A stretch of DNA of 64,000 nt, from assembly GCF_003425685.1 (NCBI RefSeq), contig NZ_QJKM01000002.1, positions 372,001-436,000 of the forward strand. Direction: 5' to 3'. Within the stretch, counting starts at the first letter, position 1, and the number at the start of each line of letters is the position of its first letter. The position numbers and the translations under genes were made by a program. The DNA is from Rhizobium terrae (GTDB lineage Bacteria; Pseudomonadota; Alphaproteobacteria; Rhizobiales; Rhizobiaceae). The notes under the pieces were generated by a model that was not told the DNA's origin, did no database searches, and worked only from the letters and a program-made list of their open reading frames with translations. Positions 16,941 through 27,345 of the stretch are shown here, piece by piece.

Positions 16941-17312
16941 TTATCGCGGCGTCAGGGTCTCGGTGCCGGAGCCGTTCTGGCCGCTGATCGTCCAGGCGCC
17001 CTCCAGCGTGCCATCATCGTTGACCGTATAGACGATCAGGCCGAATGCGTCCTTGCCCATGACATATCCGGCCGCGAAGGAATTGCCGTACAACATGCAG
17101 ATGCCGGTAGACGTGGGTTTCTTGGCGGTACCGGTGGTCCATTCGATCGCGCAGGTGGTCTCGCTCGTCAGCGTGATCTTGGCAGTGCCCTTGTAGGGCG
17201 AGCCGTCAAAATTCGTGCCCTCGACGGTGTAAGTGCCGGCGCGAACCGTCTGCGCCTGCGCCGGCGAGACCAGAGCGGCGCCCAGGAGAGCGCAAGCCAG
17301 AAACTTCTTCAT
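16941..17312 (-). CDS. Small exported protein of unknown function
   Basis: Protein of 123 aa with a clear signal peptide (MKKFLACALLGAALVSPAQAQ). The mature part (RAGTYTVEGTNFDGSPYKGTAKITLTSETTCAIEWTTG...GYVMGKDAFGLIVYTVNDDGTLEGAWTISGQNGSGTETLTPR) is rich in beta strands with two Cys residues that could form a disulfide, so it is probably a small periplasmic beta-sandwich or barrel. Similar rhizobial proteins are annotated as hypothetical or, with weak support, as fibronectin-binding. A CGCCGGC/GCCGGCG hairpin sits in the 5' leader (17330-17349). It follows guaB on the same strand but is 172 bp away, so is likely separate. Confidence 0.75.
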   Translation of the reverse strand: MKKFLACALLGAALVSPAQAQTVRAGTYTVEGTNFDGSPYKGTAKITLTSETTCAIEWTTGTAKKPTSTGICMLYGNSFAAGYVMGKDAFGLIVYTVNDDGTLEGAWTISGQNGSGTETLTPR

Positions 17313-17449
17313 GATTACCCCCGGAAAAGCGCCGGCGAAATTGCCGGCGCGGGGAAATCATATCCGAGAATCGGCTCGGAATTTTATCAGTAGAAATACG
17401 TAGTCGCACGCAGCCGAAAGCCCGGCACGAAACTCGCCCGGGCCAAAGC

Positions 17450-17478
17450 GCAGGGATGCAAGATGGCGCCATCCCTGC
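17450..17478 (-). terminator. Stem-loop just past guaB
   Basis: Perfect 9-bp stem GCAGGGATG/CATCCCTGC (17450-17458 with 17470-17478) seven bases after the guaB stop. No T tract on the minus strand, so it could be a weak terminator or an mRNA-stabilising hairpin. Confidence 0.45.
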
Positions 17479-17484
17479 GGAAGA

Positions 17485-19098
<1,614 letters not shown>

Positions 19099-19118
19099 TC
19101 ATGACAGGAAGGGAACAG

Positions 19119-19149
19119 AAAAAACCCGAAGGGCTGGCCCTCCGGGTTT
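19119..19149 (-). terminator. Terminator after MBL hydrolase
   Basis: Minus-strand stem AAACCCGgAGGG / CCCTtCGGGTTT with a TTTTTT tail (A run 19119-19124 on the plus strand), 30 nt after the stop. Confidence 0.8.
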
Positions 19150-19180
19150 GCATAGCTCGGATTATCGTTAAAACGCTCAA

Positions 19181-20170
19181 TCAGATGTCGAACTGATAGC
19201 TCTTCGGCACGAAACGGTAGCCCGTATCCTGCTTTTCCACGTAACCGACGGCCGGGAACGGCATGTGATAGCCGAGGAAGGCGATCTTGTCGGTGGCGAT
19301 CATGTCGAAGACTCGTCTGCGGGTTGCCGCCGCCTGGGTCTTGTCCATGTCGAAGCGGACTTCCCATTCCGGCTTCTGCAGCGAGAGCACGAAGTGGTTG
19401 GCGGTGTCGGCGGTCAACACCAGGCGCCTGCCGGCCGATTCCACGTTGAAGATCAGGTGACCGGGCGTGTGACCCGGCGCCAGCATGGCGGTGATGCCCG
19501 AGACCACCTCGCCGCCGTCCTTCAGGAAGGTCATCTTGTCGGCATGCGGCTTGACGTTGGCGATTACGGCCTTCTGGTTGCCTTCGGCCGGCGTGCCGGC
19601 ACGCGCGCCGTCGGTCCAGAAACTGTATTCCGCCTCGCCTGCCATATAACGGGCCTTGGGGAAGGCCGGCTTGCCGTCCTCCATGATGCCGCCGATATGA
19701 TCGCCGTGCATGTGGGTGATGACCACGATCGTCACGTCTTCGGGCATGTAGCCGGCAGCGGCCAGCCCTTCGACCAGGCGACCGGTGCCCTGCGCGCGGC
19801 CGGCCTTGCCGAGACCCGTATCGAACAGGATGACGTCGCTGCCGGTGTCGATGAGCGTCGGCGAGAAGCTGTTGACGAACTGGTCGGTGGGCAGGAAGTT
19901 GTCGGCAAGTAGCTTGCCGACGGTCTCCGCCGATTGGTTGGTACCGAATGTCTCACCCGGATTGCCGGAGGGACGGGCGCCATCCTTGACGACGAGAACC
20001 TGGAAACTACCGACCTTGAACTTGTGAATGTCCGGCGGTGTGACGCGATCGATTGCCAATTTCTTCTTCTCTTGCGCAAAAACCTGTCCCCCGATGATGG
20101 CGGGGGCGGCTATCAACCCAAGCCCCGCAGTCCCGAGCAAGGCCCGTCTGCCGATTTCAAATGACGTCAT
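19181..20170 (-). CDS. MBL-fold metallo-hydrolase with Tat-type signal
   Basis: Exported beta-lactamase-fold hydrolase, 329 aa from ATG 20170 with AGGAGGGAG upstream. The N-terminus MTSFEIGRRALLGTAGLGLIAAPAIIGG is a twin-arginine signal (GRRALLG). The metal-binding set is complete: THMHGDHIGG, then His of APGHTPGHL, Asp in LTADTANH and a final His in LGYHMPFP. The HMHGDH and PGHTPGH motifs place it in the broad glyoxalase-II/quorum-quenching lactonase/AttM superfamily; the substrate is not deducible. Transcribed alone, it ends in a good terminator. Upstream intergenic space is shared with a divergent MFS pump, which may share regulation. Confidence 0.88.
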   Translation of the reverse strand: MTSFEIGRRALLGTAGLGLIAAPAIIGGQVFAQEKKKLAIDRVTPPDIHKFKVGSFQVLVVKDGARPSGNPGETFGTNQSAETVGKLLADNFLPTDQFVNSFSPTLIDTGSDVILFDTGLGKAGRAQGTGRLVEGLAAAGYMPEDVTIVVITHMHGDHIGGIMEDGKPAFPKARYMAGEAEYSFWTDGARAGTPAEGNQKAVIANVKPHADKMTFLKDGGEVVSGITAMLAPGHTPGHLIFNVESAGRRLVLTADTANHFVLSLQKPEWEVRFDMDKTQAAATRRRVFDMIATDKIAFLGYHMPFPAVGYVEKQDTGYRFVPKSYQFDI

Positions 20171-20338
20171 GATGTAGCTCCCTCCTGATGCCCTCGCCGG
20201 CGCCGCCCTGTTGAGCTGCGGCTCGAGGCCCATGCAAGATAACTGCCCTTTGTGGCAGGGAAATCCGCCCTCACGCAGACGTGACCCAAAACGTGAAATG
20301 GTGAGATTCTTTCATTGGCAGACGGGTCCAACAGGTTT

Positions 20339-21778
20339 ATGGACGGCCCAACCCCGCGCATCTCAGGCTTCCTCATGAACCGCATCGTCCCCCTGATCCT
20401 TGCCGTCGCCCTCTTCATGGAACAGATGGATTCGACCGTCATCTCGACGGCGCTTCCGACGATCGCTTCGGACCTGAATGTCGGGCCAATCACGCTCAAA
20501 CTGGCGCTTACTTCCTACATGGTGGCGCTCGCGATGTTCATCCCGATCAGCGGCTGGATGGCAGACCGGTTCGGTGCCAAGAAGATCTTCCGCGTCGCGA
20601 TCCTCGTGTTCATGGTCGGCTCGATCTGCTGCGCATTCTCCGCTGATCTCTTCCAATTCGTGCTATCCCGCTTCCTGCAGGGCATGGGCGGAGCGATGAT
20701 GACGCCGGTCGCGCGCCTGGTCCTTTTGCGCACCACGCCGCGCAGCGAACTCGTTTCCGCCATGGCGCTGCTCACCATTCCGGCCCTGGTCGGGCCGCTC
20801 ACCGGCCCGCCGATCGGCGGTTTCATCACCACCTATTTCACCTGGCACTGGATCTTCCTGATCAACGTGCCGGTCGGCCTTCTCGGCATTTGGCTTTCGA
20901 CCATCTTCCTGCCGGAAGTGGAGGCGACGAACCCGCCTTCGATCGACTGGCGGGGTTTCTTCCTGACCTCGGTGACCGCCGCCGGCACGGTGTTCGGCCT
21001 TTCGGTTATCGGCCTTCCAGCCCTGCCGCCGGCCGTCGGCATCTCAGCCACAGCAATCGGGCTTGCCGCCGGCGTCGCCTACATGATCCACGGGCGCAGC
21101 CATCCGGCGCCGATCCTCAATCTCCGGATCTTCAAGGACGATGCCTTCCGGGCGGCAAGCTCCAGCGGCACGCTGTTCCGCATCTCGACGGGCGCCATTC
21201 CCTTCCTCATGCCGCTGATGCTGCAGCTCGGTTTCGGCCTCAACCCGTTCCAGTCCGGCCTCATCACCTTTGCCGGCGCGCTCGGTGCGCTGATGGTTAA
21301 GTTCGCCGCGCGCCGGGTCTTCGCGATGACCGGCTTCAAGGTGACGCTGATCGCTTCCGGCGTGCTCGGCGCCATCACCACGGCGGCCAACGGTTTCTTC
21401 ACACCGGAAACCTCTCACGCGCTGATCGTCGCTTTCCTTTTGATGTCCGGCTTCTGCCGGTCCTTCTTCTTCACCGGCTCGAACGCGCTGAGCTATGCCG
21501 AAATCCGCGACGAGCAGGCAAGTCAGGCCACCTCGATCGCTTCCGTTTTGCAGCAGATCAGCATGGCGCTCGGCGTCGCCTTCGCGGCCTTCATCCTCGA
21601 AGCGTCGTCGGTGCTGACCGGCACGCATCTGCAGATCGCCGATTTCCACCTCGCCTTCTTCCTGGTCGCCGGCCTTTCGCTCCTGGCGGTCGTCCCCCTG
21701 CTCAGGCTCGACCCGATGATCGGCGCGGCCGTTTCGGGCCATCGCGGCGGGCGGATACAGCCGGAAGCGGGCGAATAG
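20339..21778 (+). CDS. MFS drug-efflux transporter (DHA2/EmrB type)
   Basis: Inner-membrane proton-driven exporter of 479 aa from ATG 20339 (AGG upstream; a TTG at 20315 would add 8 residues). The sequence begins VPLILAVALFMEQMDSTVISTALPTIASDLN, the motif D1 of the DHA2 family (MeqlDsTVvntALP), and then GWMADRFGAKKIF (motif A) and RFLQGMGGAMMTPVARLVL (motif B-like), and GPLTGPPIGGFITTYFTWHWIFLINVPVG (motif C). About 13-14 hydrophobic segments are visible. No adjacent TetR or membrane-fusion gene. It converges directly with rlmE (0 bp between stop codons). Confidence 0.9.
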   Translation: MDGPTPRISGFLMNRIVPLILAVALFMEQMDSTVISTALPTIASDLNVGPITLKLALTSYMVALAMFIPISGWMADRFGAKKIFRVAILVFMVGSICCAFSADLFQFVLSRFLQGMGGAMMTPVARLVLLRTTPRSELVSAMALLTIPALVGPLTGPPIGGFITTYFTWHWIFLINVPVGLLGIWLSTIFLPEVEATNPPSIDWRGFFLTSVTAAGTVFGLSVIGLPALPPAVGISATAIGLAAGVAYMIHGRSHPAPILNLRIFKDDAFRAASSSGTLFRISTGAIPFLMPLMLQLGFGLNPFQSGLITFAGALGALMVKFAARRVFAMTGFKVTLIASGVLGAITTAANGFFTPETSHALIVAFLLMSGFCRSFFFTGSNALSYAEIRDEQASQATSIASVLQQISMALGVAFAAFILEASSVLTGTHLQIADFHLAFFLVAGLSLLAVVPLLRLDPMIGAAVSGHRGGRIQPEAGE

Positions 21779-22552
21779 TCACGCCTCGTCCTCGACCTCC
21801 GGCCCTGCCGTCTCGGCCTCCGCGGCATCGGCCCCTTCGACCCGTGCCTTGCGACCCTTGAAATGCTTGGCAAGCAGGAACATCTCGACCGATTCCTGGC
21901 GCGAGGCGCCGGGCTTCACGTGGATGACCTGCCTGAAGTTCTGCTTCAGCATGTTGAGCAGCTCCCGCTCGGTGCCGCCCTGAAAGGTTTTCGCCAGGAA
22001 ATGTCCGCCCTCGCCCAGCACCTCGACGGCAAAATGCGCTGCGACTTCACACAGATGCATGGTGCGCAGATGGTCGGTCTTCTGGTGGCCGGTCGTGGGC
22101 GCCGCCATGTCGGAAATGACGAGATCCGGCGTACCGCCGACCGCCTCCATCAAAAGCCGAGGGGCTTCCGGATCCAGGAAATCGAGCTGCAGGATTCTGA
22201 CCCCCGGCAGCGGAGCTATTTCCAGGAAATCGATTGCCGCGACGCGGATATCCTCATCCGTCGAATCAGTCACCTTGGCGGCGATCTGCGACCAGCTGCC
22301 CGGTGCGGCCCCGAGATCGATGATGCGGCGGGCGCCCTTCAGGATATGATGCTTCTCGTCGATCTCCAGCAGCTTGAAGGCCGCACGGGCGCGATAACCC
22401 TCAAGCTTGGCGCGCTGTACGTAGGGGTCGTTGATATGCCGTTCGATCCAGCGGCGGGACGACGCCTTGAGCTTGCCCTTCTTGACCTTCTGGCCGAGCT
22501 TGCGGCCGGTGCGGTTGCCCGCGCCGGGAGATTTGGAGGGTGGTTTCGTCAT
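21779..22552 (-). CDS. rlmE: 23S rRNA (uridine(2552)-2'-O)-methyltransferase
   Basis: RrmJ/FtsJ methyltransferase, 257 aa, methylating U2552 in the ribosomal A loop. The ATG at 22552 overlaps the stop codon of the upstream phosphatase gene as ATGA, so translation is coupled. The SAM motif [16 protein letters not shown], the K-D-K-E tetrad (K in [13 protein letters not shown] in [12 protein letters not shown] in [10 protein letters not shown] of [16 protein letters not shown]) are all present. It carries a basic N-terminal tail ([19 protein letters not shown]) that could help RNA binding and an acidic C-terminal tail ([19 protein letters not shown]). The pairing with a Ppx-like gene is common in Rhizobiales. 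Confidence 0.94.
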   Translation of the reverse strand: MTKPPSKSPGAGNRTGRKLGQKVKKGKLKASSRRWIERHINDPYVQRAKLEGYRARAAFKLLEIDEKHHILKGARRIIDLGAAPGSWSQIAAKVTDSTDEDIRVAAIDFLEIAPLPGVRILQLDFLDPEAPRLLMEAVGGTPDLVISDMAAPTTGHQKTDHLRTMHLCEVAAHFAVEVLGEGGHFLAKTFQGGTERELLNMLKQNFRQVIHVKPGASRQESVEMFLLAKHFKGRKARVEGADAAEAETAGPEVEDEA

Positions 22553-24174
22553 CGCTTCGCTCCCGCCTCGTCCTGGCCGCTCGAACCCTGGTGAGCCGAA
22601 TTCTGCCCGGCCGTCCCTTGGCCGGTATTGGGGCGGCGCGGGCGGGCGCGCCGCCATACGCCGTCATCCGCCATCATGTCGGTCAACAGCCCTTCGCGGA
22701 GGCCCCGGTCGGCGACGCGCATCCGCGCGCTGGGCCAGCGCCGTCTGATCGCCTCCAGGATGGCGCAACCGGCCAGAACCAGATCTGCCCGGTCCGGCCC
22801 GATGCAGGGGTTCGCCGCGCGGCCCGCGAAATCCCAAGAAAGCAGCTTTGCCTGCATGGCAGATACTTCGGCATCGGAAAGCCACAGGCCATCCACCTTG
22901 CGGCGGTCGTAACGCGGCAGATCGAGATGCACGCCGGCAAGCGTCGTCACCGTTCCGGATGTGCCGATCAAATGAAAGTCCTCCGCCCCCTGACGCCGAA
23001 GAGCACCGAGCGGCGGGCAGTCGAACCCGGCGAGCATGCCCTCGACCTCCGCCACCATCGCGGCAAAGATATCCGGCGTCACGTCGCGCCCGCCATGACG
23101 CTCGGACAGCGTCACCACGCCGACTGGCAGGGATGTCCAGTGGGTGATGTGGTTGGCAAGCCGGCTGGAACGGTTCTCGCCGATGCGGATGACGGCGATT
23201 TCCGAGGAGCCACCGCCGATATCGAACAGCACGACGGAGCGCGTCTCCCGGCCGACGAGCGACGAGCAGCCGGAGACGGCAAGCCGCGCTTCGGTCTCGC
23301 GGTTGATGATTTCCAGTTCCAGGCCCGTTTCCGCCGTGACGCGGGCCAGAAACTCCTCGCCGTTCTCGGCGGCGCGGCAGGCTTCGGTGGCGATCAGCCG
23401 CATCCGGCGTACCGGTCTGTGGGCAAGCTTGGCGGCGCAGATTCGCAGCGCCTCGATCGCCCGGTCCATGGCCTCCGGCGAAAGTCTGCGGCTCGCGCCC
23501 AACCCCTCGCCGAGCCGGACGATCCGCGAAAACGCATCGACGACCCGGAACTGACCGGGCCGCGTCGGCTGGGCGATCAGAAGACGGCAGTTGTTGGTGC
23601 CGAGGTCAAGCGCGGCATAGAGATCGTCGACGAAATAGGCTTTTTCACCGCGCGGATCGGGGGCCGGAGGATCGCCGGCAGGTCTGCTCCTGGGATCCCT
23701 GGACGAAACCGGCCCGGCGCCTGCCGGACCCGGTGCCTTCGCAACGTTGGGCGCCGCCTTGGCGGAGGTCAGCGGCCGGCCCTGGAGGCCGCGTCCCCCG
23801 CGATTCTTCTTGCGCCGATGACGCGACGATTTCTGGGAATGCGCCGGTTGCTCGCCGGTAGGCGCAGTAGACGCCGGCTCCGTCGCGGAATCGGCCTTTG
23901 CCTGCGGCCGAACGGCGGATTTCGTACGCCGACGTTTACGCTTGCGCGCAGGCTGGCCCGCTAGCTGATTGTGGGGCGGCTGATTGTCGGAACGCGTGGC
24001 TGGGACGGCCTGGACGACCGAACCCGAATGCAAAACAGGCATCGCGTCACGGTGTTTGCCGTGCCGCTTCGCCTTCCTACGCCTCGAGGATCTGCCCTCT
24101 CCGCGCGGTGCCGCCGACGCCCCGCCTTCCGGCGGCTTGTCGCCGCTATCGGGGTCCATCACTTCTAAATCCAT
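22549..24174 (-). CDS. Ppx/GppA-family phosphatase with basic N-terminal extension
   Basis: Exopolyphosphatase/pppGpp-phosphatase-like protein of 541 aa from ATG 24174 (ATG 24159 also possible). The ASKHA-fold domain starts near residue 179 ([18 protein letters not shown]) and contains the phosphate loops [16 protein letters not shown] and [13 protein letters not shown] plus the general base region [14 protein letters not shown]. The first ~178 residues are low-complexity with Arg/Lys clusters ([37 protein letters not shown]), and there is a Gly/Gln-rich C-terminal tail. It overlaps rlmE by 4 bp. This suggests an RNA- or polyphosphate-binding tail; the family usually has ~330-500 aa with no such extension. 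The exact substrate (polyP versus pppGpp) is not decidable. Confidence 0.87.
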   Translation of the reverse strand: MDLEVMDPDSGDKPPEGGASAAPRGEGRSSRRRKAKRHGKHRDAMPVLHSGSVVQAVPATRSDNQPPHNQLAGQPARKRKRRRTKSAVRPQAKADSATEPASTAPTGEQPAHSQKSSRHRRKKNRGGRGLQGRPLTSAKAAPNVAKAPGPAGAGPVSSRDPRSRPAGDPPAPDPRGEKAYFVDDLYAALDLGTNNCRLLIAQPTRPGQFRVVDAFSRIVRLGEGLGASRRLSPEAMDRAIEALRICAAKLAHRPVRRMRLIATEACRAAENGEEFLARVTAETGLELEIINRETEARLAVSGCSSLVGRETRSVVLFDIGGGSSEIAVIRIGENRSSRLANHITHWTSLPVGVVTLSERHGGRDVTPDIFAAMVAEVEGMLAGFDCPPLGALRRQGAEDFHLIGTSGTVTTLAGVHLDLPRYDRRKVDGLWLSDAEVSAMQAKLLSWDFAGRAANPCIGPDRADLVLAGCAILEAIRRRWPSARMRVADRGLREGLLTDMMADDGVWRRARPRRPNTGQGTAGQNSAHQGSSGQDEAGAKR

Positions 24175-24440
24175 CTCGCCGCGCAAGGCCCTTAGGCATG
24201 CCGCTGGCGTCTGATTGTTTCGTTGGCGCCAAGATAGCAGCACGGGCGTTTTTAGCCAACGGCTTTTTGCCGAGCCGATCGTCCAGTTCCTAAAGCCCCG
24301 GAGCGGAAGAACGAAACATCCAAAAGCCGCCCCGATACTCTCGCCCGCGTTCAAATTTTTCGAAATCGGTATTTGCAATCTGCGCGCTTTTGTTTATAAG
24401 CGCCGCACACCAGCCAAGCCACTGCTTCGGTCGAGCGTGC

Positions 24441-24514
24441 TGGGGAATAGTTCAACGGTAGAACGACGGACTCTGACTCCGTTAATCTTGGTTCGAATCC
24501 AGGTTCCCCAGCCA
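24441..24514 (+). tRNA. tRNA-Gln (CTG anticodon)
   Basis: Complete cloverleaf with acceptor TGGGGAA/TTCCCCA, the anticodon stem ACGGA/TCCGT enclosing loop CTCTGAC (anticodon CTG), T-loop GTTCGAATC and encoded CCA at 24512-24514. The 3' end is repeated at 27886-27913, so the gene appears to be the attachment site of an integrated element. Confidence 0.96.
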
Positions 24515-24523
24515 ATTCTCCCT
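24496..24523 (+). repeat. att-like repeat, left copy (tRNA-Gln 3' end)
   Basis: A 28-bp sequence spanning the last part of the T arm, the acceptor 3' strand, CCA and 9 bp beyond. It matches 24 of 28 positions with 27886-27913 in the same orientation. Direct repeats at a tRNA 3' end are the hallmark of tyrosine-recombinase integration. Confidence 0.7.
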
Positions 24524-24659
24524 AAAAGCCCTTATTTTGGTGATTTTCCAGTCGTACCGGATATCGTTTTGGCATCATTGGCGACCTGATGCCCAGAGGT
24601 GATGCTCACGCCGTTCAAGCGCGCGGGACGAATCTCCGAGAAAAGACAGGGCATTTGTC

Positions 24660-25200
24660 ATGGCCGTGCGCCACGAGGTCGAGAATTTGATCCGCCGCGG
24701 AAAATATTTTCTATTGGCGCGCGCGTCCCGGCCGTCTTCGTCCACTCCCCTCCCGGCAGGCGCCTTTCACTCAGCCTTCATTGTTCCGACCATAAGAAGG
24801 CTCAGATCATCGGCCGGAAGCTCAACACGCGGCTGGCCGAATTGAAGTTGAACTCGAAGGAAACGATGTCCAAGCAACAGCTCCAGAAACTGTTTGAGCA
24901 TGAGCGCGACAAGGAGCTCGAACGACTCGACGACATCAGCACGATGGCCAAGCGCAATGGACGTGCGACAATGTCGAGGAGATGGAACTCGATCTCGAAG
25001 CTGGCTGGGCCTACCAGCCCGCAAAGTTCGGAACGCGCGTGGATTTGTCTTTGGAGAACGACTGCGCCGGCCTGACCTACCTTCTGAACAATGGCGTGCC
25101 AGCATCGCATGTTGATGCAATCCGAGCAAACTATCGCGGCGAGCTGATCGTGGCGCGCAGTCGCAAAGCGGAAATAATTTCCGTGACTGGGCTGAGAACG
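24660..25200 (+). pseudogene. Degraded tyrosine recombinase (integrase), N-terminal part only
   Basis: Pieces of one protein are spread over three frames: MAVRHEVENLIRRGKYF (frame starting 24660), then RVPAVFVHSPPGRRLSLSLHCSD and KKAQIIGRKLNTRLAELKLN through about 24960 (second frame), then NVEEMELDLEAGWAYQPAKF and LTYLLNNGVPASHVDAIRAN to about 25170 (third frame). The pattern (LxRRGKYFywRaRVPa, a beta-hairpin 'sLhcsdhkkA', then long helices) is that of the DUF6538-type N-terminus of phage integrases. The catalytic domain (R..HxxR..Y) is missing. At least two frameshifts, near 24710 and 24970, are needed to read it. It lies immediately after tRNA-Gln, the expected place for the integrase of an element using that tRNA. 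Family assignment is by pattern recognition. Confidence 0.6.
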
Positions 25201-25269
25201 GGCTGGCAGGTTTTGGGGTCAGCATCGCAACGAGCGGACATTCCGTTCAGCATGGTGTACTGAGGGTGG

Positions 25270-26511
25270 ATGCGCTTCGCAATTGAAACCCTCGGCACAC
25301 GCGGTGACGTCCAGCCTTACATTGCGTTGGCTATGGGCCTGATGGCGCGTGGCCATGATGTCCAATTGGCCGCTCCCGTCCAGTTCACCGACATTGCCGC
25401 CGAGCATAATGTTCCGTTCGTGGGACTTCCCGGCGAGTTCCTGGCGCTGCTAGATACGCGGGAGGGCAAGGCCGCCGTTGCCGGCGGCAAAGGATTCAGC
25501 GCCGGCTTGAAGCTTCTCAAGCATGTGCGCCCCCTAATGATGAGGCTTCTTGACGAGGAGTGGCGGGCCGTCCGCAGCTTCCAGCCTGACGTGCTGGTCT
25601 ACCATCCGAAATCGTTCGGCTCGCCGGATATGGCCGCGGCGCTCGGTGTACCGCATGTCCTTGCTTCCCCTGTTCCCGGATTCACGCCGACCGGCGAATT
25701 TCCCAGTCCCATGCTTCCGTTCGCGTCGCTCGGACCATTTAACAGAATGAGCCACACCTTTGCCATTAACGGCGCGCGGCTGCTGTTCGCCAAGGACCTG
25801 AAGGCGTGGCGCGCAACCACGCTCGGCCTGCCTGGAAAGACTGCTCGCAAGAGGGTGGCAGGGACACTCTACGCCTATAGTCCGGCAGTGCTCCCGAAAC
25901 CGACCGACTGGGGTCCAGACGTGCTGGTCACCGGATATTGGTTCCTCGACCGTCCCGATTGGCAGCCGAATGAGGCGCTGGAGTTTTTCCTGCGGGCTGG
26001 CCCCCCGCCTGTCTATTTCGGCTTCGGGAGCATGCCGGGGCTCGACCCCGCGGCGATGACGGGCATGATCCTTGAGGCCCTCGAAATGACCGTAAGCGCG
26101 GCCTGCTTACGGGTGGGGGCGGTACGATCGGTAAAGTGGACGCGAGCCCACGTGTGTTTTTCCTGGCAAACGCGCCACACGATTGGTTACTGCCACGGGC
26201 AAGTGCCGCCATTCACCACGGGGGAGCAGGAACGACTGCGGCGAGCCTTCGTGCAGGACTGCCCACGCAGATCGTCCCTTTCTTCGGCGACCAGCCCTTC
26301 TGGGGCAGGCGGGTAGCAGCTCTTGGCGCTGGGCCCGCCCCACTCGACCGGAAGAAACTCAGCGCTGCCGGTCTGGCAAAAGCGCTGGCGGCGATGGACG
26401 CGGCCAACATGCGGGCGCGCGCGGCGGAGCTGGGAACCGCCCTGTCGGGCGACCGCGGAGTCGAGGCCGCAACTAAATTTCCTCGAAGGACTGAGCTTCA
26501 CATCGAGTTGA
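25270..26511 (+). pseudogene. UDP-glycosyltransferase (GT1/GT28-like), two frameshifts
   Basis: A glycosyltransferase of about 413 codons if repaired. The N-terminus MRFAIETLGTRGDVQPYIALAMGLMARGHDV is the classic start of sterol/macrolide-type UDP-glycosyltransferases, and the donor-binding motif ASAAIHHGGAGTTAASLRAG followed by FFGDQPFWGRRV is intact but in another frame. The first frame is lost near 26090 (one base missing around EALEMT/RKRGLLTGGGGTIGK) and is regained near 26478 (one extra C in ATKF/LEGLSF), ending at a TGA near 26511. The initial frame stops at 26316. So it is either a recent pseudogene or a sequencing artefact. It lies inside the island remnant; substrate unknown, probably a lipid or secondary metabolite. 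Confidence 0.75.
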
Positions 26512-26661
26512 GCGTGGATGTGGACGACGAACCTTACCCGCCAGGCCGGCAGGAGTTCGATACCGCTGTGCACGGCAGCATTGAGCCGAAGCGGAACCGC
26601 TTCCGGAGCTCCAAAGCATCAGTCAACACGTCAGCTCCAAACCATCATACCCGTTCGTGCG

Positions 26662-27051
26662 TTATGCTGCCGAACGTATGTCTGTCTCTGTGAAATCGTT
26701 ACCCTTGAATAGCAAGGGCTCGTCGAAATCTCTGGCGAGAGCGTAGGCAAAACAGTCGCCAAAATTCAGTCCAGCTTTGTGTCGGCCTTTCCCGAAGTCG
26801 AGGAATGCCTGTCGGGCCAGATGGCCCTGCTTGACTGTCACTGGCTCGATGTCGATCGCTGCACGACGGAAGAACGCATCGGCCTGCCTCATGCCTTCCG
26901 GCCCGAGCTGCTTTTCGATCGCCATGGATAGTTCCAAGTAATTTGCCACGCTGATCCGGATGGCTGCCGAATCGTGGATCAGTCGCGTGAAGGCAGCAGC
27001 CTCCGGCTCGCTATACAGGATCGCTACCATGGCGGACGTGTCGATAATCAT
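26662..27051 (-). CDS. vapC: VapC toxin, PIN-domain ribonuclease
   Basis: PIN-domain endoribonuclease of 129 aa. The four acidic metal ligands are in place: Asp4 (MIIDTSAMVAIL), Glu40 (ANYLELSMAIE), Asp99 (GLNFGDCFAYALA) and Asp119 (FKGNDFTETD). Such toxins cleave tRNA or rRNA when free of antitoxin. Its ATG overlaps the stop of vapB (ATGA at 27048-27051), giving the usual antitoxin-first, coupled operon. It appears intact, in contrast to the two decayed genes beside it in the island. The start MIIDTSA is the standard one for this family. Confidence 0.93.
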   Translation of the reverse strand: MIIDTSAMVAILYSEPEAAAFTRLIHDSAAIRISVANYLELSMAIEKQLGPEGMRQADAFFRRAAIDIEPVTVKQGHLARQAFLDFGKGRHKAGLNFGDCFAYALARDFDEPLLFKGNDFTETDIRSAA

Positions 27052-27296
27052 TTCGGCAGGCCGTCCTCGTCATAGAGAAGCTCGGCGTGATCGGCGTAAG
27101 GTCGCTTTAGATGGGCCGCAGCCCTGTCGGCGATCGCAAGAAGTTCTTCAACAGAAGCCCTGCCTCTCTGTTTTTCAATTTGCGCGTAACGCTCACGCAG
27201 CGCATCGGTCACGACACGGCTCATACTCTGCCCAGTCGCATGGGCGATCGCCTGGGCGAGGCGATGTGCTTCGGGGTCTTTCACGTTCAGGCTCAT
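27048..27296 (-). CDS. vapB: VapB-family antitoxin (ribbon-helix-helix type)
   Basis: Antitoxin of 82 aa from ATG 27296 (MSLNVKDPEAHRLAQAIAHATGQSMSRVVTDALRERYAQIEKQRG), with GGAG nine bases upstream; an ATG at 27311 would add five residues. The N-terminal RHH-like half (NVKDPEAHRLAQAIAHATGQSMSRVVTDALRERY) resembles the Rv0623/PSK family of antitoxins that bind their own promoter; the C-terminal half (ELLAIADRAAAHLKRPYADHAELLYDEDGLPK) would wrap around and inhibit VapC. Overlaps vapC by 4 bp. Direct repeats just upstream are candidate autoregulatory sites. Confidence 0.9.
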   Translation of the reverse strand: MSLNVKDPEAHRLAQAIAHATGQSMSRVVTDALRERYAQIEKQRGRASVEELLAIADRAAAHLKRPYADHAELLYDEDGLPK

Positions 27297-27307
27297 GTGG
27301 AGATACT

Positions 27308-27345
27308 CCATTCTACCTAATTAGCCAGTTTTCTACCATTCTACC
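27308..27345 (-). promoter_or_regulatory. Direct repeats GGTAGAATGG upstream of vapB (putative operator)
   Basis: On the minus strand GGTAGAATGG occurs twice, at 27308-27317 and 27336-27345, 28 bp apart, directly upstream of and overlapping the vapB leader. Spacing near three helical turns suits binding of RHH antitoxin dimers. Confidence 0.5.

Noticed and set aside
24599..25075. Intact 158-aa gene after tRNA-Gln
   Set aside because: The first part is not coding-like and the middle is the shifted integrase remnant; the pieces make sense only as a pseudogene.
26136..26693. Separate 185-aa gene after the glycosyltransferase
   Set aside because: It is the shifted-frame continuation of the glycosyltransferase (HHGGAGTT motif), and its last ~60 residues are read past a second frameshift.
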